Below are positions 1-9,726 of a stretch of 64,000 nt of DNA, piece after piece (position 1 is the first letter of the stretch; every line of letters begins with the position of its first letter). The notes under the pieces are model-generated. The model ran no database searches. It saw only the letters and a list, made by a program, of their open reading frames with translations, and had not been told where the DNA came from. The translations under genes and the position numbers were made by a program. Source of the stretch: Tubulanus polymorphus (Eukaryota > Nemertea > Palaeonemertea > Tubulaniformes > Tubulanidae); contig NC_134029.1 of the NCBI RefSeq assembly GCF_964204645.1, forward strand, positions 15,616,850 through 15,680,849, given 5' to 3'.

Positions 1-178
1 TACCAACTACACCCAAACAAAATGAATACAATTACAAATCCAGTTGTAAAATACAGATATTTATCAAATATTCTATTATTAGAAGGAGGAGAAATAACAA
101 TATTTTCACCATTTTTATTGACATTTTTATTACTTATTTTTTCTTTTACAGCTTTTTTATATTCCTGTGATTTAATTC

Positions 179-805
179 CTAATTGCCGAGACCATTCAAT
201 TTGTTTCTGAGTTCTCGGTTTTTTTCTTCACAGTTAATCCTTTCACCTCTTCCACTTCGCCCATTTATTGTAGAAAAATTTTTACTTTCAAGATTTGAAA
301 ATGTTATAGCTCCAGTTGATAATAGCGTCATAAATCCCCCTAATTGAAATGATGAATATCCAATCCATTTATTTAATTCAGTCATAACTAAATAATCATT
401 TTTTAAATCGGAATATGATTTATTTTCATCTTGAATTGGCAGCATATAATTACATAATTTACTATAACCTTTTACTACATTTTCTGATATCGCATCATTA
501 ATTCTAGCTATTCTCGCAGTTTCATTAATCTTAAATAATTTATTAATTTCATCTGATTTCATTGTATCTAATTCATCATAAGTTACATTTTTACTAATAA
601 AACTTTTACATTTCCCAGATGCTATTAATATTTCTAATTGATGTTTGCAATAAAGGTAATATTCATAATTATTGTTTGTAGTTATATCATTCAAAGCACC
701 ATTATTATCTGACGCTTATTTTGTTTCTGTTATACCTAAATCATCCAAAGTTTTTTCAATTGGAACATCACTATTTTTAGATTTTATTTTCTTTTCACCT
801 CCCAT
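179..805 (-). pseudogene. Polinton small protein A (unknown function), one in-frame stop
   Basis: A 208-codon frame starting at the ATG at 805-803 inside TATAAATG and ending at 179. It has one in-frame TAA at 718-716 (codon 30); after that 171 residues are open from the internal Met at 694. The protein is polar with a central EYYLYCK segment, a conserved-looking ETARIARIN stretch and a weakly hydrophobic segment before a Ser/Gly/Arg-rich tail. I recall similar proteins encoded next to the capsid and ATPase genes of Polinton-type elements in other invertebrates, but no biochemical function. It is the most downstream gene of the - strand block, separated from the ATPase gene by a repeat-rich spacer. 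A 60-bp copy of its 3-prime end sits at 15,537-15,600. The single stop in an otherwise open frame suggests recent decay. Confidence 0.55.
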
Positions 806-844
806 TTATATAAGAAACAATTTAGTTGCGTTGTTGCAACTAGA

Positions 845-1125
845 ATTCAACTAGAATTTAACTAGAATGTAAATAAAAATATACTAGATTAACAAGCTAG
901 TTGAAATATTGTTTTTATTTATTTTTGTTGAATTTTATTTGATTTTTGTTTCAACTACCAATAACTAGAATTCAACTAGAATGTAACTAAAAATATACTA
1001 GATTAACAAGCTTGTTGAAATATTGTTTTTATTTATTTTTTTTTTTGTTTCAACTACCAATAACTAAAATTTAACTAGAATGTAACTAAAAATATACTAG
1101 ATTAACAAGCTAGTTGAATTTAAAT
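845..1125. repeat. Tandem AT-rich repeats between two Polinton genes
   Basis: The segment repeats a unit containing ACTAGAATGTAA, which begins at 861, 975 and 1,074 (periods about 114 and 99 bp). Each unit also has ATATACTAGATTAACAAGC followed by TAGTTG or TTGTTG and a T-rich run. CTAG and the CAACTA/TAGTTG pair give short inverted repeats within the unit. It fills the spacer between the ATPase stop and the start of protein A. It could be an iteron-like or regulatory spacer of the element, or neutral slippage. Confidence 0.7.
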
Positions 1126-1724
1126 AAATTCATATTTAAATCGGTGTTGTAATCGAAATAGTAATTTTGATCTTTTATCATTTTTCAATTTATCCATATA
1201 TTATGTAAATCATGTGGAATCATATCATTTTCCTCAAGTGCATTTTTCATCGATTTCCTATCTTTATTGTAGAATAATACTAAAAATCTTATATTCTCCC
1301 TAAAATCTTTCACAATCGAATTATATTTTTGATTTAAAACACACGTTGTTATTCCAAAATGTCTCCCAGAGAAAGCTAAATAGCATAACTCACTTTCTCT
1401 AACTTTTGAATCATGTAAATTTGCCCAATCATCTATGATAAATAATGCATTTGATCCTTTATAGATATCAATTGCTATTTTGATACAATTATCTAAATTT
1501 TCTTCAACTGTTTTAGGATTTAATACAATAAATTTATTATTTCTAGTAATATTTCTATCATAAGTTTGATTAAATTCAGACGTTTGACAAAATAATACTA
1601 TATTATCAAAATAGTTTTTATAAATAGTTTCTAATAAATTTAATATAAATTAAGTTTTTCGACAATTTGTTACACCAGAAATTAACATATTATGAGGCTC
1701 AAATATAAATAATTCCCTATTCAT
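1110..1724 (-). pseudogene. A32-like genome-packaging ATPase (FtsK/HerA type), two in-frame stops
   Basis: A 204-codon frame from the ATG at 1,724-1,722, which lies directly after the integrase stop (TAAATG junction), to the TAG at 1,112-1,110. Residues 16-24 form a Walker A loop (SGVTNCRKT), with Arg where the family has Gly. About 75-80 residues later there is a Walker B strand, FIIDDWANL. The length and motif spacing fit the DNA-packaging ATPases of Polintons and related viruses (poxvirus A32 family), which drive genome translocation into capsids. A TAA follows the Walker A Thr directly (codon 25, 1,652-1,650) and a TGA lies near the C terminus, so it is inactive. Position between integrase and small protein A fits a Polinton gene block. 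Confidence 0.75.
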
Positions 1725-2648
1725 TTATGTATTTTTAATTTTACTCGATAATATCCATTCATTGTATTTATCTGGCCATCCAACCCATTTTACTAAAGAA
1801 TATTTTTTTCTATTAACAGTTTTTGTTTTTAATACTTTTTCAATTTTATATTCTTGTTCTAGATTTTCAGTAGTTAAACTTAATTCTTCTTCATAAAAGT
1901 ACCCATCTACTTCTTTACCATTTAAATCTTCTAATTTATAGACATATGGTTTTGTTGTTATTACCTTTTTTATTTTGTATATATCTCTAGTAAAATTACG
2001 ATCATATCCTTTGTCAAATATCTTTTCATACTTAGAAATTCTAACATTTTGACCAACTTTAAATTTAGGTTCACCAAAATCATCTATAAGAAATAATATA
2101 AATTATTCCATATAAAATTTTGTGATTATCTAAGAGTTCATGAACAAGTGAATGATCGAATTCTTTTCCATCATCAAATTGTATTTTTTCTGGTTTTAGT
2201 TTATCATCCGAAAGAAATTTTCTTAAAACATTTGATGTTTGTACAGCATCTTTTTTGTAAAGTGGGAAGCTCCATACATAACCACTAAAAATATCAATTA
2301 TATTTAATATCCACCAATAATCATTATTATCTTTCTCAACATTTTTCTTATCAATTAAATCTCCTTGCCACTGTTGATCTACATAACTTACCATAGTTTT
2401 ACGAGTTTTATATTTTCTAACAATTTTTTTATGCGTTGTATATGTTGGTTGTTCTAACATAAATTCATTTTATCTTTATATTTAACTAAACTTTGTGGGA
2501 TTATCTTATCTAATTTATCTAATTTTACTTGACGCCATATGTTTTTTACAGAAGAATAAGCAACCGAACTCTCAGGATTATAATATAAATTTCTTAGATA
2601 TTGTTCTCTAGTATTTCGAGTTTTTTTTACCCCCCCCCCCCCCCCCAT
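1725..2648 (-). pseudogene. Polinton retroviral-type integrase with C-terminal chromodomain, fragmented
   Basis: Pieces in order on the - strand: an N-terminal helical region at 2,648-2,454 (EQYLRNLYYNPES); after a frameshift at about 2,460, the rve catalytic core to 2,080, with the first Asp in QWQGDLID and a second in QFDDGKEF; then, after an internal deletion that removes the catalytic Glu region, an SH3-like segment (GEPKFKVGQNVRIS) and a chromodomain (LVKWVGWPDKYNEWI) ending at 1,725. This domain series is diagnostic of Polinton/Maverick integrases, which insert the element into chromosomal DNA. The start lies in ATATATAAATG but is followed by a 17-nt G run that disturbs the N terminus. 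The stop abuts the ATPase start. Remnants of the missing part survive at 38,170-38,520. Confidence 0.85.
2630..2646. repeat. Homopolymer C17 at the integrase start
   Basis: Seventeen consecutive C (G on the coding strand) directly follow the integrase ATG at 2,648. Such a run is prone to polymerase slippage and to sequencing or assembly length error, so the reading frame at the start of the integrase cannot be trusted. Confidence 0.9.
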
Positions 2649-2679
2649 TTATATATCGTTAATTTTAAACTTTATATTT

Positions 2680-3960
2680 CTAATATTGAATACTATCTAA
2701 TTGAGAATTTTCAATATTTAATTGCGCGTCAGATATAATATAAACGTGCATTTTGAAATTTTTGATTCCTTTTTTCTTGTTCATGAATAATTGTATTCCA
2801 TCTTTTGTATTTTGTAATTTGTTCCCAGAACCATGTAATGAATTATCCTCTGTTGTTCTAAAATCTAACCATAGTGCATATTTATTGCCGGTATAATAAT
2901 CAATTTGATTCATATTACAATTTTCAGATGATTTTACGTTTTCATTCATAAAATGATTTCTAATTTCTGGCCACTGATCTATCATTCTCATTCCTTGACA
3001 AAATATTTTATTCGCTATACCTTCAATAGTTATTTCTACCTTTGATATTTCAGGATTATAATAATTATCAACATTTATTGCACCATTAGAATATGTTGCA
3101 ATGGTAAAAAATATTAATATACCTTTAATAGATCTTCTTGGGAAGTTAATATTCTCATTAATTATTTCATCATTTGCATTAATAGTTACAGTTTTAAATT
3201 TATCAATATAATCATATAATAATGAAAATCCTTGATTGTATTGAGTTTGAATTATGCTTGAAATATTTTCATCAGTTACTGTATCATATTCTAAACATAT
3301 ATTCGATAATTTATATCCCATATCTTTAACAACGCTAGATAGCACAATTGCATCATCTTTAACAACGCTAGATAGCACAATTTCATTAACAGGAGCAAAT
3401 GTTATTTCGAATATAACATCTTCTTGAATTGCGTATTTATACAAAGGTGCATTATTATTTATCAATTCAAACTCTAATGGAATTTGATATTTGCTGCCAT
3501 AAATCTTTTTTATCAAATTACCTGTAGCATTAGTTACTACTGGATTATTAGCTTCTGATCTTAATTTATTTTGGTTTTCTGATTGGATGCCTTGAAATAT
3601 CATATTATTTCTATTTTCTTTTGTTAACCATAAATCTTTATAATGCATAAATAAATTATAACCATCTAATGAGAAAACTGTTTCTGGTCCAATCTTTATA
3701 GTTAATTTTTTAATCAAATATCCTCCAACATTATCAACAACATAATTGTTATCATGACCAGTTACTTTTATATCAGCAGATAAATAAATACTATTTGGAA
3801 CATAAAAAGTATTTTGATTTAATCTCGGGATTCAAACATATAAAGTTTCATCAGGATTAATATTAGAAGGATTATGAGTAATTATATGATAAGATCTCTC
3901 TGCTTTAATAGAATTAGATATTCTAGAATTCTTAGAAGGATTTATATAACTCCCACGTAT
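2680..3960 (-). pseudogene. Polinton major capsid protein candidate (left copy)
   Basis: About 426 codons on the - strand, homologous over its length to the + strand copy at 36,700-37,943. The first 80 codons (3,960-3,720) have lost the ATG (ATAC where the other copy has ATGA) and carry a TGA where the other copy has AGA (at about 3,835); the remaining 345 codons are open. Features include PRLNQNTFYVPNS near the N terminus, KIGPETVFS, DLRT-like LWLDFRTTEDN and a C-terminal SIQY. The size, its position beside integrase and ATPase and my recollection of the family point to the double-jelly-roll major capsid protein, but no structure supports this here. A duplication repeats IVLSSVVKDDA in tandem (about 3,330-3,385); the other copy has it once. 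Confidence 0.6.
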
Positions 3961-4003
3961 TTATTTTAAAAAAGATTAATTATTTATTTGTTATCATATT
4001 CAC

Positions 4004-5095
4004 TTACCCAAAAATAATAGCACTTACAACTGTAATTAAAAATAAAATAATATGTTCAGCAGTAAAGTTAAGAATATTCCCAGCAGATTTTAAAACAAAA
4101 CCAACAATTGACGCTATAACTCCGGGTAAAGCTGCAGCAGATTTTTTAGATAGTTCCCATAAATATTTTGCTAATTTTTTTAAACCATCTTTCACTTTAT
4201 CTTGTATATAATTATTATTTGGTGGTTTATCCGGTTTATTGGGTGTAGGAGTAGATTTTAATGAATTTCAAATAGTTAAACCAATTGTTGTAAATAACAT
4301 AGTTACAGCTGTTAGAATTGAAAGAATTGTTATACCTTCTAACTTAAATAATAATTTTATTCTTTTTTTTCAATGATATTTCAGAATTTGGTTTAATCAA
4401 CAAATCTTTAAAAATAACTTTTAATCTATTAAAATTATTTATAATCATACGATTTTTTTAATAATTTAATTTCTTCTTTCAAATTCTATGTTATATTCTA
4501 AATCATTTTTCTTTTTCTAAATATGCATTTCTTTTTTAAAAATCCAATTTCTTCAATAACTTTATTATCTCTATCTAATTTCAATTGTTCTATTTTATCA
4601 GTTCTATCTTTTTCTAAAGTTCTAATTTTAAAATTTCATACTTTTATCATGCGCAAATTTATCAGCTTCATTTCTTATACTAATAATTTCTCTAATTGCT
4701 TTATCAGAAAATATATTTAAATCTTCCAATTCTTGATCTGTTGCATCTAGTTACCCATTTGGTAAAAGTTTTTCAGTTTGAACTTCGGTTGATTTAAGTT
4801 TACTAGTTTTGGAATTAATAACTTCTTTAGGAATTGTTTCTGGTTCTGGATTTTCATTAATTATCTTCAAAAAATCATCATTTCTTCGATTAAATTCTCT
4901 TCTATTTTGATTTATCTCTTGCTCTGTAACGTCAATTATAACATCATTTTTGATTTTCTTAATTCTAGGTTGTTCTCATTTAATTAAAGTTTTGTTATTA
5001 TTTTATCGAGACTTTTATTAGAAGATATCTTAAAATAATATTCATCTTTCAAATGCCAATAATAATCACTATTCGAATATTTCAAATCTTTTACA
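4004..5095 (-). pseudogene. Polinton membrane/coiled-coil protein (left copy), decayed
   Basis: Homologous to the + strand gene at 35,274-36,679. The last 63 codons (4,195-4,004) are open: an amphipathic Lys-rich helix (KDGLKKLAKYLWELSKK), an Ala/Gly-rich segment (AAALPGVIASIVGFVL) and a C-terminal membrane helix (IILFLITVVSAIIF). Upstream parts are recognisable but broken by stops and frameshifts. The N-terminal part is missing: the alignment with the other copy ends at about 5,095 where foreign DNA begins. Possibly a minor virion or membrane-associated protein; function unknown. Confidence 0.5.
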
Positions 5096-5405
5096 AAATA
5101 GCTTCATGTTTCGTCTGCAATTTTCTGCAAATAGTTACGCAACTACGCACATTTCAATGTTTTTGGCAGCTGTACACTTAATCGGCACCGTTCGTGACTA
5201 GCTTCACTGCGGAGTTATCATTAATTAACATCGCCATATCACATCATCAACTTATATTGTGCCTTAAAACCCTTACAGCCGAAATAATTGAAATCCACAC
5301 ACGATTTCTATCATTGAAAATTGAGAGAGTAGCCATGTTTGTATTTTGCTGCTTCTCTTAAATCCCGCGCGGTGGCGCAACCGCGCGGAGTTGGGCCGAT
5401 ACGTC
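5096..5405. other. Foreign segment replacing about 0.8 kb of Polinton DNA
   Basis: Between two stretches that align to 34,159-34,770 and 35,560 onward of the other copy, this 310-bp segment has no counterpart and a different composition. It includes a CpG-rich piece near 5,365-5,395 (CGCGCGGTGGCGCAACCGCG), which is an imperfect palindrome. It looks like an insertion that accompanied a deletion of the region coding for the C terminus of one protein and the N terminus of the next. Confidence 0.6.
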
Positions 5406-6018
5406 TAGAATACATATCAAATAAGTTCTAATTGATTGATTTATTCTTTGTATACCAGCTTTAGTAAATCCTTCACTATTATCTAAAATAAAATAAACCC
5501 AACTATTAATGTTTTCTTGTTTTAAATTATCATAGAATTTCGGTAATTGATTGAAATTTGATTTTTCTAAATCCTTAGTTTCTATTTTACCATAACCTAA
5601 TTTATTATTATAGATATTATAAAACTGTTAGATGGTATGGGAAGTGTACAATATGCTGCAACATTTTTAGGGCAAGGAAGTGATCTTATTGTACCAATTT
5701 TTGTTCTAAAATCAGAATGATTTATATCTATATTAAATTCATTACAAATTTTATAAAACTTTGATAAAAAAATATTATTATCTAATTCTTTAAAATATCT
5801 AGATCCTGGCAAAGGAGTCTCTAATTCATTTAATATTAATCTTATTTGAAAATAGGTATGGAATCTAAATAAACTTTGAATTAATTTATATTTAGAATTA
5901 TTCAAATGATCATTCCAAGTTATCCACATCCTGTTGTAGCACAATAAACAGCAAAATTTAATTGGTTCTGCCAATACTTCATATTAGATTTTAATAACCA
6001 TTGTTTTTCATCTTTCAT
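5406..6018 (-). pseudogene. Polinton structural-type protein B (left copy), 3-prime truncated
   Basis: Starts at the ATG at 6,018-6,016 and aligns with the N-terminal two thirds of the 287-codon gene at 34,159-35,022. A 125-codon stretch (5,974-5,597) is open, after a frameshift close to the start. Recognisable pieces are YWQNQLNFAV-type sequence, FHTYFQIRLILNELETPLPGS and NAVAAYCTLPIPS-type sequence. The C-terminal end is replaced by the foreign segment at 5,405. Function unknown; the family recurs next to capsid genes in Polinton-type elements as far as I recall. Confidence 0.5.
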
Positions 6019-6213
6019 TTTTTTTTAATCAATTTCATATACATGAAATATATTTTCCATCTTTGCATTAGAATTATTAGTTTCAGTAACATTAATATCT
6101 AAATTTATTGATGAATTCAAAACTTCATTTCTATATGAAATATCTTTATCAAAATTGCTGGAATATTATATTTAATTGATTTATTATAAAGCTTTTGGAA
6201 AACTATCTACCAT
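6016..6213 (-). pseudogene. Polinton small ORF C (left copy), broken
   Basis: Counterpart of the intact 68-codon frame at 33,956-34,162. The start ATG at 6,213-6,211 and MVDSFPK are preserved, then a frameshift and stops follow. Its 3-prime end overlaps the start of protein B, as in the other copy. Confidence 0.45.
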
Positions 6214-6249
6214 TTATATAATAAAAGAATTAAAAATTGAGTAATATCT

Positions 6250-6663
6250 TCATAATTTATCTTGTTGTTCAACTGTTATATTACCATTTAAACTTATTAT
6301 ATAATCTAATGTATTTTTTAATTTATTAATTTCTTTTATATTAGATTTTATTTTTTCTTTATAACTTTTTATATTTAATTTTGAACTTATGCCGGTTAAT
6401 ACACTTGAACTTAAACCTAAAGCTCGAATTGAGATAGCTAAAGGTGTTAATGTTGAGAATAATGCTAGCAATTTTATTACAGAATTCATTGTAACTGAAC
6501 CACTAATAATAAAATAATATATAATTTTAGATTTTAAATATTTTTTCTTTTTTATCTTTAAGTCATTTTCAAATTCTAATATTTGTTTTTCCAAATATAA
6601 TTTTAATTTAGTTTTATTTATATCATGAGGAATAATATCAATATTATCAACTTTATCAACCAT
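6250..6663 (-). CDS. Polinton small two-helix membrane protein D (left copy), open
   Basis: A 137-codon frame, open from ATG (6,663) to stop. The N-terminal third is highly charged and helical (KKKKYLKSK), followed by two hydrophobic segments separated by a short turn (residues about 49-70 and 72-92, rich in Leu, Ser and Thr), then a basic coiled-coil-like C terminus (NIKEINKLKNTLDYI). It is about 94 percent identical by eye to the + strand copy at 33,505-33,918. The start is embedded in TAAATGAATGG. It may be a virion membrane or host-membrane protein; no function is known to me. It is one of the few frames in this block without a disabling mutation. Confidence 0.55.
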   Translation of the reverse strand: MVDKVDNIDIIPHDINKTKLKLYLEKQILEFENDLKIKKKKYLKSKIIYYFIISGSVTMNSVIKLLALFSTLTPLAISIRALGLSSSVLTGISSKLNIKSYKEKIKSNIKEINKLKNTLDYIISLNGNITVEQQDKL

Positions 6664-6682
6664 TCATTTAGAAAAGAAATTA

Positions 6683-7103
6683 CTAATTAGTAAATTTATG
6701 ACAGCAAATAATACAATAACTGTTCCACCTAAAATCCAAATTATTTCATCATTTCTTCTGTTCACTACTTGGTGTATAATAATCTGATAATTTAGGTTTA
6801 TATAGATGTATTTTTTCACGATTTGTGACTGCGTTATATAAACTCATAGCTTCATCGACTGATTGCAAATCTCTGTGTAATTTTCTGTTTATATAATTCT
6901 TTATTGATGTGACCCATATAGTTTTGCCTCTTTTCTCTATATTCTTCTGCAGCTTTATTGTATTTCTCTTATGCTAAGTTATGTCTTCTTTGTTCTCCTA
7001 ATGAACTATTGTTATCAATATGTTTTAATTAATAACCACCACCTGTAAATGCCAAAGCGTTAACAATTGCCGATCCTATAAAAGTTATAACTGCAGAAGC
7101 CAT
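6683..7103 (-). pseudogene. Polinton membrane protein E (left copy), decayed
   Basis: Counterpart of 33,062-33,485. It starts MASAV at the ATG at 7,103-7,101 in TAAATAAATGG and has a hydrophobic N-terminal helix ending in ALAFTGGGY, then a TAA (same position in both copies), a charged helical middle, and a C-terminal transmembrane segment (IIWILGGTVIVLF) ending near 6,683. Several frameshifts lie in the middle. The pattern of N- and C-terminal hydrophobic segments flanking a coiled-coil suggests a virion-associated membrane protein. Confidence 0.5.
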
Positions 7104-7127
7104 TTATTTAGTAAAAAAATTATACAT

Positions 7128-7349
7128 TTATATAGGAGGAATATATTTTTGTTTTTCTAAATAATCAATTGTTAAATTAGATAAAGTTACTGCTAATGTT
7201 AATTTTAGAATATCATTGATATCAAATCTATCAACATTAACACTTCCCATTTTAAATACTTTTTTTAATACCATTGAATGACCACCAGTTCCAACTGATA
7301 GTTAGGCACCATTATATAATCCAATTATTATCCACTTATTATCACTCAT
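7128..7349 (-). pseudogene. Polinton small membrane protein F (left copy), one stop
   Basis: A 73-codon frame starting at 7,349-7,347 (MSDNKWIIIGLYNGA) with a TAA at codon 16, ending in EKQKYIPPI at 7,128. It contains a hydrophobic segment (ILKLTLAVTLSNLTI). The + strand copy (32,846-33,037) lacks the first nine codons but has no stop. The gene is divergent from the + strand Cys-rich gene, and their starts nearly touch. Confidence 0.5.
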
Positions 7350-7355
7350 TTATTA

Positions 7356-8302
7356 ATAAAAAAAAATTAGGTAAAATTTCTAGTAAATTTGAAACAGAAT
7401 TTAATGAAAGAAAAAATAAAATATTAGAAAAAATAAAATATGAGAAAACGTTACCAGATAATGAAGAAACACTTGAAAAGTTAGAAAAACAATATAATGA
7501 ATTAGCAAGAAAAATATATTATTGTAATAATTGTAAATTGATTATTACAAGTAATTCAAATTTACATAATAGAACAATAAAACATTAAGAAAACGTATGT
7601 AAATACAAAGAACTTAATGAAGATCTATTACCAAGAAATGATAGAAAAAAATGCCCACAATGTATGAGTACTTAAGACAAGAAATTTCTGTGATATTTTG
7701 TAATGAATGTGGATGGCCAAGAAATTTATGGGGTGATGAAAAAATTAGAGATATTCTTATAGAACCAAAATTAAAATATCTAGATGAAATTTTTAAGATA
7801 TTTTCTATGGAAGATGATACACCAGAATATAAGCAATGGCTTGGAAAAATGAAACTGATAAAAAATAAAAATGGTGAAATAACTGAGAAAGATATAATAA
7901 AAACAATTATTCCATCAACATTTAACACAAAAGAAAAGAAAATGTATTTATATTTATTATTTAACGATTATTATAAAAAACCTAAATTAACAAAAGAAGA
8001 TATGGAAAATATTAAAGAAACATTCACAAACATATTGAAATATTATGTGGATAATAAAATAACAGATTCAATTAATTATGAATTCTGTTTAAATCAGATT
8101 GTAAATTTTTAAAACATCGATATTATAAATCCATTTGATGAATTAACGAACAAAAATAAACTAAAGAGAGCTAGATGAAATGTGGAATAATATAGAACTT
8201 TATTTAAATGAGAAAAATGAAATGGAAGAACCTAAACAATTAAATAAAAATGAAGAAACCAGTAGTGATTTCGAGTTTGATGATCTTGATTTTATGTTTT
8301 AA
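7356..8302 (+). pseudogene. Polinton Cys-rich (zinc-ribbon-like) protein, frameshifted
   Basis: The only + strand gene in the left block. An open piece from about 7,350 to 7,588 has a Lys/Glu-rich coiled coil followed by a CxxC pair (YYCNNCK). After a stop and frameshift come a second CxxC (KCPQCM) and a third (IFCNECGW), within the 153-codon frame 7,651-8,112. A final frame-shifted piece to 8,302 is acidic (SSDFEFDDLDFMF). Three Cys pairs over about 60 residues suggest zinc ribbons, as in viral late transcription factors (VLTF3-like proteins) of large DNA viruses, but I cannot show homology. It converges on PolB and overlaps its stop by four bases. A fragment of the same gene lies at 17,084-17,317 on the - strand. 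Confidence 0.5.
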
Positions 8303-8751
8303 TGGCCATAAGGTAATGTTTTTATTCCATCATCCAAAATATATCTCTTATCGTCGAATGGATTTAAACTATTTTTTTCAACTTCATTAATGTACATCTC
8401 GTGATCTTCTGATCTTAAACAATTCATTTTGTGTTTCATTACAATTGAGTTGTATAAACACTTAATATAATCTTGAAATTCTATATGTTTGTCAACCACA
8501 TGCTTTGTGATTCCTTTTAACTTTTTAGCTTCATGATCTTTTCTATAACTATACATTTTACTTCTTATCCCAACAAATTCAATCATTTCATCACCCCCTA
8601 ATTCATCTTTAAATTTACCCGGCTGCTTTTTATTATCATTGCTAAATAATTCATGATCTTTTGGATAATTGCTAAAATCAAAATGATGTTTTAATGTTTT
8701 TAAGTCTTTTGTTATGTCATTTGTCTTGATTTTTAGTATGTACAAATCGGT
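8299..8751 (-). pseudogene. PolB C-extein (left copy)
   Basis: The part of the family B DNA polymerase downstream of the intein. It begins TD at the catalytic motif C (8,751) but the next Ser is Leu, caused by a TCG to TTG change; the inverted copy retains TDS. It then runs to the stop at 8,299 with the typical Polinton PolB C-terminal signature GKFKDELGGDEMIEFVGIRS and KMYSY, followed by a basic helical tail. This end binds DNA (thumb) in family B polymerases that replicate Polintons by protein priming. The frame is open but separated from the intein by a one-base frame change that is shared with the other copy. Confidence 0.75.
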
Positions 8752-9690
8752 ATTTTTTGGATTCATGGGAACCCAGAATTGAATGTTCCATCTTCAGTTG
8801 ATAAATCATAAACATAATCTGTTGGGTTATATATTTCAAATAAATCTCTAACTTCTTCAGTTAAATCTTTTTCTGTATGCCTAAAATTAAAACAATTTGG
8901 TTTAGATTTAATTAATTCAATATTCATATTAAATCCTAATAAATTACATAGTATATTTAGCCCACTTATTGCACATTTTCCTTTTTGCGCAAATGTTATT
9001 ACTGGAGAACTCGTAAATTTGTTAGTACCATCTGCTGCGTAGAATCCAATGAAGAACCATTATCTAAGATTATATTCTGCATTTAATACATAATCTGGTA
9101 CTATATTTTCTTTGGTTGAAGTATTACTTTTCACTATTGCATGAATATAGAATTCATCATTATATTTTATAGCAAAATCTTTAGGATTATTCACATGTAT
9201 TCTTTAACATTGTGATGATTTCATAACATCTATGGTTTTAAAAACTTTGTGCGAATAAACTTCTTCACAGTATTTCTTTATTCTTTCTAATAATTTCAAA
9301 TCTTGATTGCATAAATACCAACAATATTCATTACCCCAAACATAATTATACTCACCTGCTGAACCATCTCCCATAAAAAATCCACTGATAAAATATTCTT
9401 TTTCTTCTAATGTTTCGGGTTCTATGTTATAAATATTATCAATTATTTCATCAAATGACATATGATTCATTCTTTGGAAAAATCTTTTATGTAATAATTC
9501 ATGTAATAATACAATTTTTATGTCAGTTGGTTTTATTTCATCGCCATTTCGTTTAATTAAACTATGATCTTCTGTAACATCTACAAACCCTAATTTAGTT
9601 CTAACTCCATAGATTTTCTTATTTGTTTTATGCCTAATACTATTCTTTAATTTTTTCCATCCATTTCTTGTCCAAACATCCATTAATCCA
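8752..9690 (-). pseudogene. Intein (Hint + LAGLIDADG) in PolB, left copy, N-terminal part lost
   Basis: Reading on the - strand from 9,690: MDVWTRNGWKKL, block-B-like DVTEDHSLI (Thr-x-x-His), a first LAGLIDADG-type motif FFMGDGSAG, a second FIGFYAADGT, and a block-F-like VYDLSTEDGTF close to the C terminus, ending PKN (8,752) before the extein TD. The penultimate residue is Lys, not the usual His. The N-terminal splicing block is absent because the hairpin-led repeat starts at 9,697. A 159-codon piece (9,683-9,204) is open; a TAA ends it, and further stops follow. The block order and the location inside motif C fit a mini-homing-endonuclease intein, as known in the PolB of mimivirus-type giant viruses. 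This is a decayed copy. Confidence 0.75.
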
Positions 9691-9696
9691 TTTATT

Positions 9697-9726
9697 AGGG
9701 TTTTCTGTTACATCACAGAAAACCCT
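9697..9726. repeat. Perfect hairpin at the start of the composite repeat
   Basis: AGGGTTTTCTGT (9,697-9,708), loop TACATC, then ACAGAAAACCCT (9,715-9,726): a 12-bp perfect stem. The identical hairpin occurs at 17,318-17,347, also at a junction with Polinton DNA. Comparison with intact Polinton sequence places both junctions exactly before AGGG, so this is the terminus of the repeat. Confidence 0.85.

Noticed and set aside
7614-7928. 104-codon - strand frame
   Set aside because: Antisense shadow of the Cys-rich gene at 7,356-8,302.
179-9690. Terminal inverted repeats of a complete Polinton formed by the left and right blocks
   Set aside because: The two inverted blocks match over internal genes, not termini, and each lacks parts that the other has; they are separate copies, not TIRs.
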